64,000 nt of DNA from Microbacterium enclense (lineage in GTDB: Bacteria; Actinomycetota; Actinomycetes; Actinomycetales; Microbacteriaceae), in NCBI RefSeq assembly GCF_001456955.1, contig NZ_KQ758468.1, positions 1-64,000 on the forward strand, in the 5' to 3' direction. The notes under the pieces were generated by a model, which saw only the letters and a program-made list of their open reading frames with translations, searched no databases and had not been told where the DNA came from. Of this stretch, positions 25,109 to 35,007 are shown piece after piece (position 1 is the stretch's first letter; the number at the start of each line of letters is the position of its first letter). A program made the position numbers and the translations under genes.

Positions 25109-26470
25109 GTGACTGCACGAGCACCGTACGACCAGCGTCACGTCGTCGAGAGCACCGAGTCCGAAGCCGGCGTCGATCAGGCGTTGCGCACGTACGTCCT
25201 GGACACCTCTGTCCTTCTGAGCGACCCCCGGGCGTTCTTCCGGTTCGCGGAGAACTCGGTGGTGATCCCCGTCGTGGTGATCATGGAGCTGGAGGGCAAG
25301 CGCCACGACCCCGAGATCGGGTACTTCGCCCGCCAGGCCCTGCGGCACCTCGACGAACTCCGTGTCGAGCACGGTCGACTCGATTTCCCGGTCCCCGTCG
25401 GAAACGACGGCACCCTGCGCGTCGAACTCAACAACACCGACCCCGGCGTCCTGCCGTCGGGCATGCGCACGGGCGGAAACGACAGCCGTATCCTCGCCGT
25501 CGCGATGAACATCGCGAAGGACGGCGCCGAGGTCACCGTGGTCTCGAAGGACCTCCCGATGCGCGTGAAGGCGGCATCCCTGGGTCTGAACACCGAGGAG
25601 TACCTCGCCGAGCAGGCGATGGACTCGGGGTGGACCGGCATCGCCACCATCGACGTCTCGGGCGACGACCTCGCCGACCTCTACGAGACCGAGGTCGCGG
25701 TGAGCGACGCGGTCGCGGGGATGCCGGTCAACACGGGCCTCGTCATCCACTCCGAGCGCGGATCGGCTCTCGGCCGGGTGACCGGCAAGGGGCAGTTCCG
25801 GCTCGTTCGGGGCGACCGCGAGGCCTTCGGCCTGCACGGGCGATCGGCGGAGCAGCGCATCGCCCTCGATCTGCTGCTCGACCCCGAGGTGGGCATCGTC
25901 TCGCTCGGCGGCCGGGCCGGTACCGGCAAGTCGGCGCTCGCCCTGTGCGCCGCCCTCGAGGCGGTGCTGGAGCGCCAGCAGCAGAAGAAGATCATCGTGT
26001 TCCGGCCCTTGTTCGCCGTCGGCGGGCAAGAGCTGGGCTACCTCCCCGGTGACCAGGCCGAGAAGATGGGCCCCTGGGGTCAGGCCGTCTTCGACACCCT
26101 CGGTTCGGTCGTCTCGGGCAACGTACTCGAAGAGGTGCTGGCGCGCGGCATGCTCGAGGTGCTGCCGCTCACGCACATCCGCGGCCGGTCGCTGCATGAC
26201 GCGTTCGTCATCGTCGACGAGGCCCAGTCGCTGGAGCGCAACGTGCTGCTCACCGTGCTGAGCCGTATCGGCCAGAACTCCCGGGTGGTGCTGACCCACG
26301 ACGTCGGGCAGCGCGACAACCTGCGCGTCGGTCGCCACGACGGCGTCGCTTCGGTGATCGAGACGCTGAAGGGGCACGGCCTGTTCGGCCACGTCACCCT
26401 GACGCGGTCCGAGCGTTCCGCGATCGCGGCGCTCGTCACCGAACTGCTGGAGGCCGGCGAACTGTCGTGA
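25109..26470 (+). CDS. PIN-PhoH fusion ATPase/ribonuclease (PhoH2 type)
   Basis: The 453-aa protein joins an N-terminal PIN RNase domain (residues about 28-165, with acidic residues in [21 protein letters not shown] and [10 protein letters not shown]) to a C-terminal PhoH ATPase (about 220-450) with Walker [14 protein letters not shown] and Walker [12 protein letters not shown]. Characterised mycobacterial PhoH2 unwinds and cleaves RNA, so this is probably an RNA helicase-nuclease. The GTG at 25109 was chosen for the CGGGAG 8 nt upstream and the family start; upstream in-frame codons lack homology. A strong terminator follows. Confidence 0.92.
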   Translation: MTARAPYDQRHVVESTESEAGVDQALRTYVLDTSVLLSDPRAFFRFAENSVVIPVVVIMELEGKRHDPEIGYFARQALRHLDELRVEHGRLDFPVPVGNDGTLRVELNNTDPGVLPSGMRTGGNDSRILAVAMNIAKDGAEVTVVSKDLPMRVKAASLGLNTEEYLAEQAMDSGWTGIATIDVSGDDLADLYETEVAVSDAVAGMPVNTGLVIHSERGSALGRVTGKGQFRLVRGDREAFGLHGRSAEQRIALDLLLDPEVGIVSLGGRAGTGKSALALCAALEAVLERQQQKKIIVFRPLFAVGGQELGYLPGDQAEKMGPWGQAVFDTLGSVVSGNVLEEVLARGMLEVLPLTHIRGRSLHDAFVIVDEAQSLERNVLLTVLSRIGQNSRVVLTHDVGQRDNLRVGRHDGVASVIETLKGHGLFGHVTLTRSERSAIAALVTELLEAGELS

Positions 26471-26482
26471 GGCGCGGTCGAT

Positions 26483-26516
26483 GAAGGGCCGGGATGCCAT
26501 GGCATCCCGGCCCTTC
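26483..26516 (+). terminator. Terminator after PIN-PhoH gene
   Basis: A perfect 16-bp stem (GAAGGGCCGGGATGCC at 26483-26498 and its complement at 26501-26516) closes on a two-base or ATGG-type loop and ends in TTC-TGCG. It contains the GGATGCC/GGCATCC word pair found throughout the window. Confidence 0.85.
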
Positions 26517-26547
26517 TGCGTTCGCCGCGGCCGCTCGCGCCGGTCGA

Positions 26548-26602
26548 CATGAGAGCTTTCTCATGTTCGGCTCCCCGGCTTCTCACAATGGACCGCCATT
26601 GT
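26548..26602. other. Two stacked perfect palindromes between convergent genes
   Basis: CATGAGA-GCTT-TCTCATG occupies 26548-26565 and ACAATGG-ACCG-CCATTGT occupies 26585-26602. Both are perfect 7-bp arms around 4-nt spacers and their centres are 37 bp apart. They lie in the 309-bp spacer (26471-26779) between the PIN-PhoH stop and the response-regulator stop, where no promoter for either neighbour is needed. The rest of this spacer (26603-26723) is unremarkable, with no supportable gene. Confidence 0.6.
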
Positions 26603-26723
26603 TGATCATGTCGACGAGGGAGACCTCGTCACCGCCTCGGCGGTTCCCCCATGGAAACAAGAGAACACGTCGCGCGCAGGTCACCGCTCTTCGGGTGAGC
26701 GGAAGACCACCGGACGCGTCCCT

Positions 26724-26762
26724 CCGAAAAACCCCCGGTTCCCCCCGCCGGGGGTTTTTCGG
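26724..26762 (-). terminator. Strong terminator after the two-component operon
   Basis: CCGAAAAACCCCCGG (26724-26738) and CCGGGGGTTTTTCGG (26748-26762) form a perfect 15-bp stem with a C-rich 9-nt loop. The arms give A and T tracts on both strands, so it can work in both directions. It lies 17 bp after the response-regulator stop. Confidence 0.9.
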
Positions 26763-26779
26763 GTTTCCCCGGTTGGGCC

Positions 26780-27436
26780 TCACTCCCAGCGGTATCCGGC
26801 GCCGCGGACCGTGACGATGTGGCCGGGGCCGACCTTGGCGCGGAGGTACCGCACGTACACGTCGACGACGTTCGACGACGGGTCGAAGTCCATGCCCCAG
26901 ACGCGGCTGAGCAGCTGCTCGCGGCTGAGCACCTGACCGGCGTGACGGAGGAACTCCTCGGCCAGCGCGAACTCGCGGGCGCTGAGGTCGATCTCGCGGG
27001 TGCCGACGGTGGCGCGCCTCGCGAGCACGTCGAGCGAGACGTCGCCGTGGCCGATCGTCATCGTGCCGACGGTGACGGGCTCGCGCAGACGCGAGCGCAC
27101 GCGGGCGAGCAGTTCGTCGAACTTGAACGGCTTCGCGACGTAATCGTTGGCGCCGGCGTCGAGCCCGTCGACGGTGTCGCGGGTGCTCGTGCGGGCCGTC
27201 AGCATGATGACCGGAAGGTTCGATCCCTGACCGCGGAGGCTGCGCAGCACCTCGAAGCCGTCGAGCGAGGGGAGCCCCACATCGAGCAGAACCAGGTCGA
27301 CCTCGCCCGAGAGGGCGGTGTCGAGGGCGTCGGCGCCGTCGTCGACGATCACGGTCTGATAGCCGGCGGACTCCAGGCCCTTCGCCACGAAGGAGGAGAT
27401 GCGCTCCTCGTCTTCGGCGATGAGGATGCGGGTCAT
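26780..27436 (-). CDS. OmpR/PhoB-family response regulator
   Basis: The 218-aa protein has a receiver domain (residues 1-120) with the acidic pair in IAEDEER, the phospho-acceptor Asp in VLLDVGLPSLDG near residue 49, the Thr/Ser of MLTARTS and Lys of YVAKPFK, and a C-terminal winged helix (130-218) with SAREFALAEEFLRHAGQVLS and the DNA-contacting SNVVDVYVRYLRAKVG and RGAGYRWE ending. It is the DNA-binding output of the kinase encoded upstream; the ATG overlaps the kinase stop by 4 nt. Target genes are unknown. Confidence 0.93.
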   Translation of the reverse strand: MTRILIAEDEERISSFVAKGLESAGYQTVIVDDGADALDTALSGEVDLVLLDVGLPSLDGFEVLRSLRGQGSNLPVIMLTARTSTRDTVDGLDAGANDYVAKPFKFDELLARVRSRLREPVTVGTMTIGHGDVSLDVLARRATVGTREIDLSAREFALAEEFLRHAGQVLSREQLLSRVWGMDFDPSSNVVDVYVRYLRAKVGPGHIVTVRGAGYRWE

Positions 27437-28848
27437 CCGGTGGCCTCTCTCTGCATGACGACATCGCCGGCGCGCACGGGCGTCGGCAGGCGGGCGGGGG
27501 ACTGGGCACTGGTGAGGGGGATGTGCAGTGTCAGGGTGGCCCCGCCGCCGGGAGTGTCGGAGATCGAGCAGTGGCCGTCGTGCGCCTTGGCAATGGCATC
27601 CACGATCGACAGGCCGAGGCCCGACCCCTCCACGCCGCGCCGCGTCGAGAGGCGGTCGAAGCGGCGGAACACCCGGTGACGCGCGGCCGGCGGGATGCCC
27701 GGACCGTGATCGCGTACCCACAGCTGAGCGGTGCTGTCGTCGGCCGTGCTGCCGATCTCGATCGGGCTGGAGTCGGGGGTGTACTTCGCGGCGTTGTCGG
27801 CGAGCTGCACCCAGGCCTGGACCAGGCGGTCGGCATCGCCGCGGATGCGCACGCGCGCACGTTGCTCGACGGTCCACGTGTGCCCCGGGATCGCTCCGGC
27901 GAGCTCGGCGACCCGGTCGGTGAGCGCGCCCACGTCGATCACGGCGGCCGAGAGCGCACCCGACTCGATATCGGCGAGGGCGTCGATGTCGTCGACGAGC
28001 CGTGACAGGCGGTCGAGTTCGGCGATGCCGAGGTCGCGCGTCTCGGCGACGTCGTGCGGGTCGGCCGGGTCCATCATCTCGAGGTGCCCCCGGACGATCG
28101 TGATGGGTGTCTTGAGCTCGTGACGGACGTCGTCGAGGAGCTGACGCTGGGCGTCGACCGACATCGCGAGACGGTCGAGCATGGAGTTCACCGAGGTCGT
28201 GAGATCGGAGATCTCGTCGTTGCCGTGCGCCCGCAGGCGGGTACCGAGGTCGTCGATCGTGATCGCGTCAGCAGTGGCCCGCAGACGGCGCAGCGGCGAG
28301 AACAGCCGCCCCGTGACGAAGTAGCCGGCGACGCCGATGAGGATGAGCACGCCCAGAGCGGTGACCCCGTAGGTGACGCTGGAGAGCGCGACGAGCTCCA
28401 TGCGCTGGTCGACGGAGATGACCTGCACGATCGCTCCGCCACGCCCCTCGACCGCGGCGTACAGCACCGGTCCCTGGTCGCTGTCGAGCCGCCCCCGCAG
28501 GCGTCCGTCGGCGATCGCCTGGGCGAGGGACGCCACGAGCTCGGCGTCGTCGGCCAGTCGAAGTCCCGGAGGCGACGGCGTGCCGGCGAGCACCTGCGTG
28601 CCGGCGAGGGCGAGGGTGCCGTCGGTGCGGCCCGGGATCACGGTTGCGGCGAGGTCGGCGGCATCCTGACTGCTCGTCGACGCCGTCGCGACGAAGCCGT
28701 CGAGCTGACGCTCGGCGTTCGCGATCACGCGGTCGCTCTGCACGAGGAACGTCACACCGCCGGCGAGGATCATGCCGAGCAACACGACGCCGAGGATCGC
28801 GCCGAGGAGTCGCACGCGCGTCGAGACGGGTCTCGTCGTGCGGCTCAT
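27433..28848 (-). CDS. Sensor histidine kinase
   Basis: The 471-aa membrane kinase has TM1 (LLGAILGVVLLGMILAGGVTF, residues about 14-33), an extracytoplasmic sensor region of about 120 residues, TM2 (LGVLILIGVAGYFVTG, near 165-180), a HAMP linker (RLFSPLRRLRATADAI), the H-box DDVRHELKTPITIVRGH, the N-box QLADNAAKYTPDS, G1 DHGPGIP and G2 GSGLGLSIVDA. It is typical of EnvZ/BaeS-like kinases that phosphorylate an OmpR-type regulator. The stimulus is not evident. Start at 28848 has only a weak, close AGAGG. First gene of a two-gene operon. Confidence 0.93.
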   Translation of the reverse strand: MSRTTRPVSTRVRLLGAILGVVLLGMILAGGVTFLVQSDRVIANAERQLDGFVATASTSSQDAADLAATVIPGRTDGTLALAGTQVLAGTPSPPGLRLADDAELVASLAQAIADGRLRGRLDSDQGPVLYAAVEGRGGAIVQVISVDQRMELVALSSVTYGVTALGVLILIGVAGYFVTGRLFSPLRRLRATADAITIDDLGTRLRAHGNDEISDLTTSVNSMLDRLAMSVDAQRQLLDDVRHELKTPITIVRGHLEMMDPADPHDVAETRDLGIAELDRLSRLVDDIDALADIESGALSAAVIDVGALTDRVAELAGAIPGHTWTVEQRARVRIRGDADRLVQAWVQLADNAAKYTPDSSPIEIGSTADDSTAQLWVRDHGPGIPPAARHRVFRRFDRLSTRRGVEGSGLGLSIVDAIAKAHDGHCSISDTPGGGATLTLHIPLTSAQSPARLPTPVRAGDVVMQREATG

Positions 28849-28895
28849 CCTCTGATTATGGCGCGCCTCGGCGTCGTGGACGGTCGTCGCGGTAC

Positions 28896-30290
28896 TCAGC
28901 CCGGGTGGGTCATCGACAGCAGGTCGAGCTTGGCGTCGAGCACCTCTTCGGTGATCTCGCCGCGCTCGACGTAGCCGAGGTCGATGACGGCCTCGCGCAC
29001 GGTGATGCCCTTGGCGACCGAGTGCTTGGCGATCTTCGCCGCGGCCTCGTAGCCGATGACCTTGTTCAGCGGGGTGACGATCGAGGGCGACATGCCCGCG
29101 AACGCCTCGGCGCGCGAGACATTGGCCTCGAGCCCGTCGATGGTCTTGTCGGCGAGCACCCGCATGGCGTTCGACAGCAGGCGGATCGACTCCAGCAGGG
29201 CCGTGCCCATGACGGGGATCGCGACGTTCAGCTCGAACGAGCCGGATGCGCCCGCCCAGGCGACGGTGGCGTCGTTGCCGATCACGCGCGCGCACACCAT
29301 GAGGGTCGCCTCGGGCACGACGGGGTTGACCTTGCCGGGCATGATCGAGGATCCGGGCTGCAGATCGGGGATGTGCAGCTCGCCGAGACCGGTGTTGGGG
29401 CCTGAACCCATCCAGCGGATGTCGTTGTTGATCTTGGTCAGCGAGACCGCGATGGTGCGGAGGGCACCGGAGGCCTCGACGAGTCCGTCGCGGTTCGCCT
29501 GCGCTTCGAAGTGGTCCTTCGCCTCGGTGATGGGCAGCTCGGTCTCGGCCGCGAGCAGCTCGATCACTTTCTGCGGGAAGCCGAGCGGGGTGTTGATGCC
29601 GGTGCCGACCGCGGTGCCGCCGAGGGGCACCTCGCCGACGCGAGGCAGGGTGGCCTCGACGCGCTCGATGCCGAGGCGCATCTGACGGGCGTAGCCGCCG
29701 AACTCCTGGCCGAGGGTGACCGGGGTGGCATCCATGAGGTGGGTGCGGCCGGACTTCACGATGCCCTTCCACGCCTCGGCCTTGGCCTCGAGGGCGGTGG
29801 CCAGGTGCTCGAGTGCCGGGACGAGGTCGGTGATGAGGGCCTGCGTCACGGCGATGTGCACCGAGGTGGGGAAGACGTCGTTCGAGGACTGCGAGGCGTT
29901 GACGTGATCGTTCGGGTGGACTGGCGAACCGAGGATGCCGGTCGCGAGCGTCGCGAGCACCTCGTTCATGTTCATGTTCGACGAGGTGCCGCTGCCGGTC
30001 TGGTACGTGTCGACGGGGAAGTGCGCGTCGTGACGCCCGGTGACCACCTCGTCGGCGGCCTGCGCGATGGCATCGGCGATCTGGGCGTCGAGGGTGCCGA
30101 GCTCTTTGTTGGCGAGCGCGGCGGCCTTCTTGATGCGCGCGAGGGCGGCGATCTGCGTCGACTCGAGTCCGGACCCGGAGATGGGGAAGTTCTCGACCGC
30201 GCGCTGCGTCTGCGCGGCGTAGAGGGCGTCCTTGGGCACCTGCACCTCACCCATGGTGTCGTGTTCGATGCGGTACTCGATGTCGGTCAC
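28896..30290 (-). CDS. fumC: Fumarate hydratase class II
   Basis: The cytoplasmic TCA-cycle enzyme interconverts fumarate and L-malate. The 464-aa product has the class II hallmarks: [17 protein letters not shown] near residue 98, [18 protein letters not shown] (catalytic His), [24 protein letters not shown], and the signature loop [16 protein letters not shown] near residue 318. The GTG at 30290 has GGAGG about 9 nt upstream. It lies 35 bp downstream of the carbonic anhydrase gene and is probably part of the xseA-xseB-DUF4245-carbonic anhydrase-fumC minus-strand run. Confidence 0.96.
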   Translation of the reverse strand: MTDIEYRIEHDTMGEVQVPKDALYAAQTQRAVENFPISGSGLESTQIAALARIKKAAALANKELGTLDAQIADAIAQAADEVVTGRHDAHFPVDTYQTGSGTSSNMNMNEVLATLATGILGSPVHPNDHVNASQSSNDVFPTSVHIAVTQALITDLVPALEHLATALEAKAEAWKGIVKSGRTHLMDATPVTLGQEFGGYARQMRLGIERVEATLPRVGEVPLGGTAVGTGINTPLGFPQKVIELLAAETELPITEAKDHFEAQANRDGLVEASGALRTIAVSLTKINNDIRWMGSGPNTGLGELHIPDLQPGSSIMPGKVNPVVPEATLMVCARVIGNDATVAWAGASGSFELNVAIPVMGTALLESIRLLSNAMRVLADKTIDGLEANVSRAEAFAGMSPSIVTPLNKVIGYEAAAKIAKHSVAKGITVREAVIDLGYVERGEITEEVLDAKLDLLSMTHPG

Positions 30291-30325
30291 GTCGTCGTTC
30301 CTCCAGGTCTGTCGTTCGGTGGTTC

Positions 30326-30997
30326 TCAGCTGTGGACGGCTTCGACGCGCGCGTCGTCGACGTCGCCCACGATGACGACGGGGAAGGCTTCTCCCTCGTC
30401 GAGTCGGTAGTTGGCGCCCACGACGGCGGTGCGACCGTCGGCCACGGCCTCGCTGATGAGCTCGGAGGCGCGCAGCAACTCGCCCACGGTGTGGCGCAGG
30501 TGCTCGCGGCCGACCTGTTCGGGGTCGACCCGCTCGGGCAGGTGGCCGTCGACGGCGCTCGCGCGCTGCACGCGGCGAACCGCGGGGACGATCGGGGCGA
30601 TCTGGCGCCAGATGTAGGCCGGGAGGGTGGGGGCATCGAGGCCGGTGCTGTCGATGGCGGCACCCACGGCCCCGCACGCGTCGTGCGCGAGGACGACGAT
30701 GAGCGGCACCTCGAGCACGCCCACGGCGTATTCGAGGCTGCCGATCACGGAGTCGGAGATGACCTGACCGGCGTTTCGCACGACGAACAGATCACCGAGG
30801 CCCTCGTCGAAGATGATCTCGGCGGCGAGTCGCGAGTCGGAGCAGCCGAACAGCGCCGCGGTGGGGTGCTGCGAGCTGGCGAGCTCGGCGCGACGCTCCA
30901 CGTCTTGACGGGGGTGGGCGGGCTGACCGGCGACGAAGCGCTGGTTTCCTTCCACCATCTGCTGCCACACCTGACGGGGGGTCATGCGCTCGCTCAC
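30326..30997 (-). CDS. Beta-class carbonic anhydrase
   Basis: The enzyme hydrates carbon dioxide to bicarbonate, supplying substrate to carboxylases such as the PEP carboxylase encoded in this window. The 223-aa product has the zinc site of the class: Cys and Asp-Arg in [13 protein letters not shown], and His and Cys in [14 protein letters not shown], with [10 protein letters not shown] between them. The GTG at 30997 overlaps the DUF4245 stop by 4 nt (GTGA); an ATG at 30985 (MTPRQVW) is the alternative start. It is translationally coupled to the upstream gene. Confidence 0.93.
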   Translation of the reverse strand: MSERMTPRQVWQQMVEGNQRFVAGQPAHPRQDVERRAELASSQHPTAALFGCSDSRLAAEIIFDEGLGDLFVVRNAGQVISDSVIGSLEYAVGVLEVPLIVVLAHDACGAVGAAIDSTGLDAPTLPAYIWRQIAPIVPAVRRVQRASAVDGHLPERVDPEQVGREHLRHTVGELLRASELISEAVADGRTAVVGANYRLDEGEAFPVVIVGDVDDARVEAVHS

Positions 30998-31626
30998 GGG
31001 ACCTCTCTCAACTGCTCGATCTGAGTGGTGACGGACGCGGCCGCGAGGGCCGCCGTCTCGGGTGCCGCGTCGCCGTAGACGAGCACGTAGTCGGGGCCGG
31101 CGGCGGTGGCCAGCGCATAGTCGATGTTGCCCGTGCCCGAGGGGTTCGACGGACGGTAGATGTTCCAGGTGACGCCGTCTATCTCGGTGGTCTCGGTGCT
31201 GCGGGTGCCGTCGAGCACCTGCCCCACCCACGCCTCGTCGGCATCGAACCCCTGCGCGACGCGGAGGAAGCCGGACTCGCCCGAACGGACGTAGACCATC
31301 GTCCACGCCTCGGTGCCGCCGACGCCCTCGGTGGTCGCGAGGTTGACGCGCCACCCCTCGCCGAGCGACGGCGTGAGCACGGGGCGCCCGCGCTCGACCT
31401 GCAGATCGGCGGCCAGCGCGGCGACGTCGGGTTCGGGCCGCGGAGCCGGTTCGCCGCGGGGGACGGCGGCCACGACCACGAACACGACGGCGATCGTGAC
31501 GAGCATCGCCGCCATGAGGTTGCGGAACGTCTTGCTCGAGCGGTACCGCCGAGAGAACTCGGCCTTGCGGTCGGCCGTCTCTTGCGGGGTCTCGGGGCGA
31601 CCGAGGTGGGCGACGACGCGGGCCAT
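30994..31626 (-). CDS. DUF4245 single-pass membrane protein
   Basis: The 210-aa protein has a cytoplasmic N-terminus, one transmembrane helix (LMAAMLVTIAVVFVVVAAVP, residues about 37-56) and an extracytoplasmic domain of about 150 residues with TPSLGEGWRVNLA, EAWTMVYVRSGESGFLRVAQ and DGVTWNIYRPS. DUF4245 is actinobacterial; function unknown. It commonly sits beside the xse genes and fumarase. The ATG overlaps the xseB stop by one base (TGATG), and its own stop overlaps the next start, so translation is coupled along the operon. Confidence 0.88.
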   Translation of the reverse strand: MARVVAHLGRPETPQETADRKAEFSRRYRSSKTFRNLMAAMLVTIAVVFVVVAAVPRGEPAPRPEPDVAALAADLQVERGRPVLTPSLGEGWRVNLATTEGVGGTEAWTMVYVRSGESGFLRVAQGFDADEAWVGQVLDGTRSTETTEIDGVTWNIYRPSNPSGTGNIDYALATAAGPDYVLVYGDAAPETAALAAASVTTQIEQLREVP

Positions 31627-31853
31627 CAGGAGTCTCCCTCGCCGCGGGCGGCATCGAGCCGGCGCTTCGCGCCGAGCAGCCACTCTTCGCAGCGGGCGTA
31701 GAGCTTCTCACCGCGCTCCCACAGGGCCAGCGACTCCTCGAGCGTCGGTGCGCCCTGCTCGAGCTCGGCGACGACGCGGACGAGCTCGTCGCGGGCCTGC
31801 TCGAACGAGAGGGACGCGACGTCGGCGGACGGGCCGGGTGTCGTCGCGGTCAT
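31626..31853 (-). CDS. xseB: Exodeoxyribonuclease VII small subunit
   Basis: The 75-aa protein carries the XseB signature: [19 protein letters not shown] followed by [20 protein letters not shown], an alpha-hairpin that coats the XseA C-terminal coiled coils. The complex degrades single-stranded DNA to oligonucleotides. I chose the ATG at 31853; an in-frame ATG 9 nt upstream (MDAMTA) is possible. It starts 11 bp after the xseA stop, which gives the stoichiometric coupling expected for this complex. Confidence 0.92.
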   Translation of the reverse strand: MTATTPGPSADVASLSFEQARDELVRVVAELEQGAPTLEESLALWERGEKLYARCEEWLLGAKRRLDAARGEGDS

Positions 31854-31863
31854 GGCATCCATT

Positions 31864-33258
31864 CTAGGCGCGACCCTCCGACACTCCGTCGCCGGGTGCT
31901 TCGTCGTCGAGCGGTCGATCCGCGGATGCCGCGGAGTCGGAGCGGTCCGCCGGAGCGCGGCCGGCCGTGGCCTTCCCGTGCGGAACCGCGTCGGGAACAC
32001 CGCCCTCCGACCGTGCGGCCACCGTGCCCTCTTCGACGGTGAGGCGGAGGGCGGTGCCGGCCGGGGCCTGCGACGCGTCGCGCACGACCGAGCCGTCGGG
32101 CAGCTGCGCGATGGCGTATCCGCGGGCGAGGGTCGCCAGCGGTGAGAGGGCGCGAAGCCCCGCGCCGAGCTCGCTCGCGCGGCGCCGCTCGCCCTCGATG
32201 CGGCGGTCGACGATGTCGCGGCCGCGGTTCGACAGCATCCACAGCTCCTGCGCCCGAGAGGTGAGCATCGAGTGCGGGGTGCGCAGCGCCGGGCGCGAGC
32301 GGATCTGCTCGAGCTGGGCGATGTCGTGGAGCACCCGCTGCGTGAGGCGCCCCGTCAACCGCGCCCGCAGCTGTGCGACCAGCGCCCGCTGCTCGCTCAC
32401 GTCGGGCACCACGCGCTTGGCCGCATCGGTGGGGGTGGAGGCGCGCACGTCGGCGACCTCGTCGAGGAGGGGCCGGTCGTTCTCGTGCCCGATGGCGCTG
32501 ACGATCGGCGTGGAGGCGGCGGCGACGGCGCGGAGCAGGCGCTCGTCGCTGAAGCCGAGCAGCGTCTGCGGATCGCCGCCGCCGCGCGCGATGACGATCA
32601 CGTCGACCTCGGGGTCGGCATCGAGGATCTTCAGTGCCGCGAGCGTCTCGGGAACGCACCGGTCGCCCTGGACGGCGGCGTGCTGGGTGCGGAAACGCAC
32701 CCGGGGCCAGCGCAGCTCGGCGTTGCGGTGCACGTCTTTCTCGGCGTCGGAGTTCTCACCCGTGATGAGACCGATGCAGTGGGGGAGGAAGGGCAGCTTC
32801 TTCTTGCGGACGGGGTCGAACAGGCCCTCCGAACGCAACTGCACGCGCAAGCGCTCGAGGCGTTCGAGCTGTTCGCCCAGGCCCACGTGGCGCATCGCCG
32901 AGATCGAGAACGAGAAGTCGCCCGTGCGCGGGAAGTAGTCGGCCTTGACGCACGCGATGACGTGGTCGCCGACCTTGAGGTCTTTCGGCAGGCGGTTCAG
33001 CGTGCTCGACCAGATGCGGAACGCCACCGTCGACTCGGTGCCGAGGTCTTTCAGACGGCCGAAGACGTTGCCGCCGCGGCGGTTGAACGAGGTGATCTCG
33101 CCCTCGACCCAGACCGATCCCCAACGCTCGATGAAGCCCCGGATCGTGTCGTTCAGGCGCGAGACCGAGGTGGGTGCGTCGGTGCGCGAGTCGCGGGGGT
33201 GGACGCTGTCGGCCGGCGGCGCTTGGCCCGCGATCGTCTCGGGCTGGAACGAGGTCAT
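31864..33258 (-). CDS. xseA: Exodeoxyribonuclease VII large subunit
   Basis: The catalytic subunit cleaves single-stranded DNA from both ends. The 464-aa product has an N-terminal OB-fold (residues about 30-130, [20 protein letters not shown]), the catalytic domain with [20 protein letters not shown] and [20 protein letters not shown], and a long helical C-terminus ending in the [19 protein letters not shown] segment. An unusual acidic, Ala-rich extension of about 60 residues follows the usual family end. The ATG at 33258 has CGGAGACC upstream. First gene of the minus-strand operon; divergent from ispH. Confidence 0.95.
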   Translation of the reverse strand: MTSFQPETIAGQAPPADSVHPRDSRTDAPTSVSRLNDTIRGFIERWGSVWVEGEITSFNRRGGNVFGRLKDLGTESTVAFRIWSSTLNRLPKDLKVGDHVIACVKADYFPRTGDFSFSISAMRHVGLGEQLERLERLRVQLRSEGLFDPVRKKKLPFLPHCIGLITGENSDAEKDVHRNAELRWPRVRFRTQHAAVQGDRCVPETLAALKILDADPEVDVIVIARGGGDPQTLLGFSDERLLRAVAAASTPIVSAIGHENDRPLLDEVADVRASTPTDAAKRVVPDVSEQRALVAQLRARLTGRLTQRVLHDIAQLEQIRSRPALRTPHSMLTSRAQELWMLSNRGRDIVDRRIEGERRRASELGAGLRALSPLATLARGYAIAQLPDGSVVRDASQAPAGTALRLTVEEGTVAARSEGGVPDAVPHGKATAGRAPADRSDSAASADRPLDDEAPGDGVSEGRA

Positions 33259-33323
33259 GGTCTCCGAAGGGTCGAGGTGCGCGGTTCGGCCGGCGTCCAG
33301 GGGCACCCCGGTAGAATCGAGGG

Positions 33324-34385
33324 GTGAGCTCACCTGCCGTCCACCTGCCCGTTCCCCGTATCCCGGGTCGACGCGGGCGGCTCCAGGATATCCCCGTCAC
33401 CGGACACAAGAAGGTGCTGCTGGCCGCGCCCCGCGGTTACTGCGCCGGTGTCGACCGCGCCGTGATCGCCGTCGAGAAGGCGCTCGAGCGCTACGGCGCG
33501 CCGGTGTACGTGCGCAAGCAGATCGTGCACAACATCCACGTCGTCACCGAGCTCGAGAAGAAGGGCGCGATCTTCGTCGAGGAGGTCGACGAGGTTCCCG
33601 CGGGAGCGCACGTCGTCTTCAGCGCGCACGGGGTGTCGCCGGCGGTCGTGTCCGCGGCATCCGATCGCGGACTGCAGGCGATCGATGCGACCTGTCCGCT
33701 CGTCACGAAGGTGCACCGCGAGGCCGTGCGCTTCGCCCGCGACGACTTCGAGATCCTGCTGATCGGCCACGAGGGCCATGAAGAGGTCGAGGGAACGGCC
33801 GGCGAGGCCCCCGAGCACGTCACCGTCGTCAACTCGCCCGACCACGCCGACACCATCGAGGTGCGCGACCCGTCGAAGGTCGTGTGGCTGTCGCAGACCA
33901 CCCTCTCGGTCGACGAGACCATGGAGACGGTGCGTCGTCTGCGCGAGCGCTTCCCGCAGCTGCAGGACCCGCCCTCCGACGACATCTGCTACGCCACGCA
34001 GAACCGCCAGGTCGCCATCAAGAAGGTGGCCGTCGGCGCCGATCTGGTGATCGTCGTGGGTTCGGCGAACTCCTCGAACAGCGTGCGGCTCGTCGAGGTC
34101 GCCCTCGAACACGGTGCCAAGGCCGCCTACCGCGTCGACTACGTCGACGAGGTCAAGCAGGAGTGGCTCGAGGGCGTCGAGACGGTGGGCGTCACCAGCG
34201 GCGCATCGGTGCCCGAGGTGCTCGTCACCGAGGTGCTCGAGGAGCTCGCCGGAGCCGGCTACCGCGACGTCGAAGAAGTGCGCACCGCCGAGGAGGACCT
34301 GATCTTCTCGCTCCCCAAGGAACTGCGTCAGGATGCCAGTGGCAAGCGCGACAGCCGCGCCCTCGGCGGGCGGGGCCGGGCGTGA
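33324..34385 (+). CDS. ispH: 4-hydroxy-3-methylbut-2-enyl diphosphate reductase
   Basis: IspH is the last enzyme of the MEP pathway, making IPP and DMAPP with a [4Fe-4S] cluster. The 353-aa product has the three cluster cysteines in [24 protein letters not shown] and [11 protein letters not shown], plus FSAHGVSP and [15 protein letters not shown], where substrate is bound. TAGAAT at 33312-33317 ends 6 nt before the GTG and no Shine-Dalgarno sequence is present, so the message is probably leaderless. Its stop overlaps the next gene by 4 nt. Its product IPP feeds the UppS-like enzyme encoded at 23.9 kb. Confidence 0.96.
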   Translation: MSSPAVHLPVPRIPGRRGRLQDIPVTGHKKVLLAAPRGYCAGVDRAVIAVEKALERYGAPVYVRKQIVHNIHVVTELEKKGAIFVEEVDEVPAGAHVVFSAHGVSPAVVSAASDRGLQAIDATCPLVTKVHREAVRFARDDFEILLIGHEGHEEVEGTAGEAPEHVTVVNSPDHADTIEVRDPSKVVWLSQTTLSVDETMETVRRLRERFPQLQDPPSDDICYATQNRQVAIKKVAVGADLVIVVGSANSSNSVRLVEVALEHGAKAAYRVDYVDEVKQEWLEGVETVGVTSGASVPEVLVTEVLEELAGAGYRDVEEVRTAEEDLIFSLPKELRQDASGKRDSRALGGRGRA

Positions 34386-34948
34386 GCGACGGATCGACCG
34401 GCAACGGCGAGGCTCGTCCGCGCCCGCAGTACGGCGAGTACGCCACACCCGAGGAGCAGCGTGCGCGCATCCAGCGACCCGAGGTGACCGAGGCGCTCGA
34501 CGCCGGAGTCGCGCCGCAGCCCGAACGGCCCGCGCCCGCCCCGGTCGACGCCGCACGCCCGGGAGGGCTGCGCGGACCCCTCTGGGACCGCATCATCACG
34601 GGCGGTCTGCTCGCCTACGGACTCGTGTCGACGGTGTCGACCATCGTGCAGCTGCTGGACTTCCCCCGCTACGCCGAATCCGCTGCGAACGTGCTGGGCG
34701 TCGACGCCACGTACACCAACCTGCAGGGCGGTTACGTGTGGGGCGCGGCGGCCGCGCTGGTCTACGGCATCGGTTGGTTGCTGACCGCCCTGCTCACGTG
34801 GCGACGTCTCAAGCGCGGCAAGATCGCCTTCTGGATCCCGATCGCCGGCTTCGTCGCCACCGCCCTCGTCGCCGGCGTCTGCGTGACCCTGGCCCTAGTG
34901 GGCGACCAGCAGTTCATGACCGCGATCATCGGCAGCGTTCCGAACTGA
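34382..34948 (+). CDS. DUF6264 family membrane protein
   Basis: The 188-aa protein has a hydrophilic, Pro-rich N-terminus (about 60 residues, [18 protein letters not shown]) followed by about four predicted transmembrane helices ([59 protein letters not shown] and a shorter one). This matches DUF6264, a Microbacteriaceae family of unknown function often encoded after ispH. The GTG overlaps the ispH stop (GTGA), so it is translated with ispH. Confidence 0.82.
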   Translation: MSDGSTGNGEARPRPQYGEYATPEEQRARIQRPEVTEALDAGVAPQPERPAPAPVDAARPGGLRGPLWDRIITGGLLAYGLVSTVSTIVQLLDFPRYAESAANVLGVDATYTNLQGGYVWGAAAALVYGIGWLLTALLTWRRLKRGKIAFWIPIAGFVATALVAGVCVTLALVGDQQFMTAIIGSVPN

Positions 34949-35007
34949 ACCGGGTGGGCCGCCATCCCGTGTTCTCCTGAGACGGTTCTCGGACACGGGG
35001 AGGGGGC

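Noticed and set aside
26724..26762. 6C-type small RNA, because the hairpin loop contains CCCCCC
   Set aside because: Only one C-rich hairpin is visible, with A/T-flanked arms typical of an intrinsic terminator; the second C-loop stem of 6C RNA is not evident.
26494..26814. A 106-codon plus-strand frame across the convergent gap
   Set aside because: It starts inside one terminator, runs through another and has no domain-like composition.
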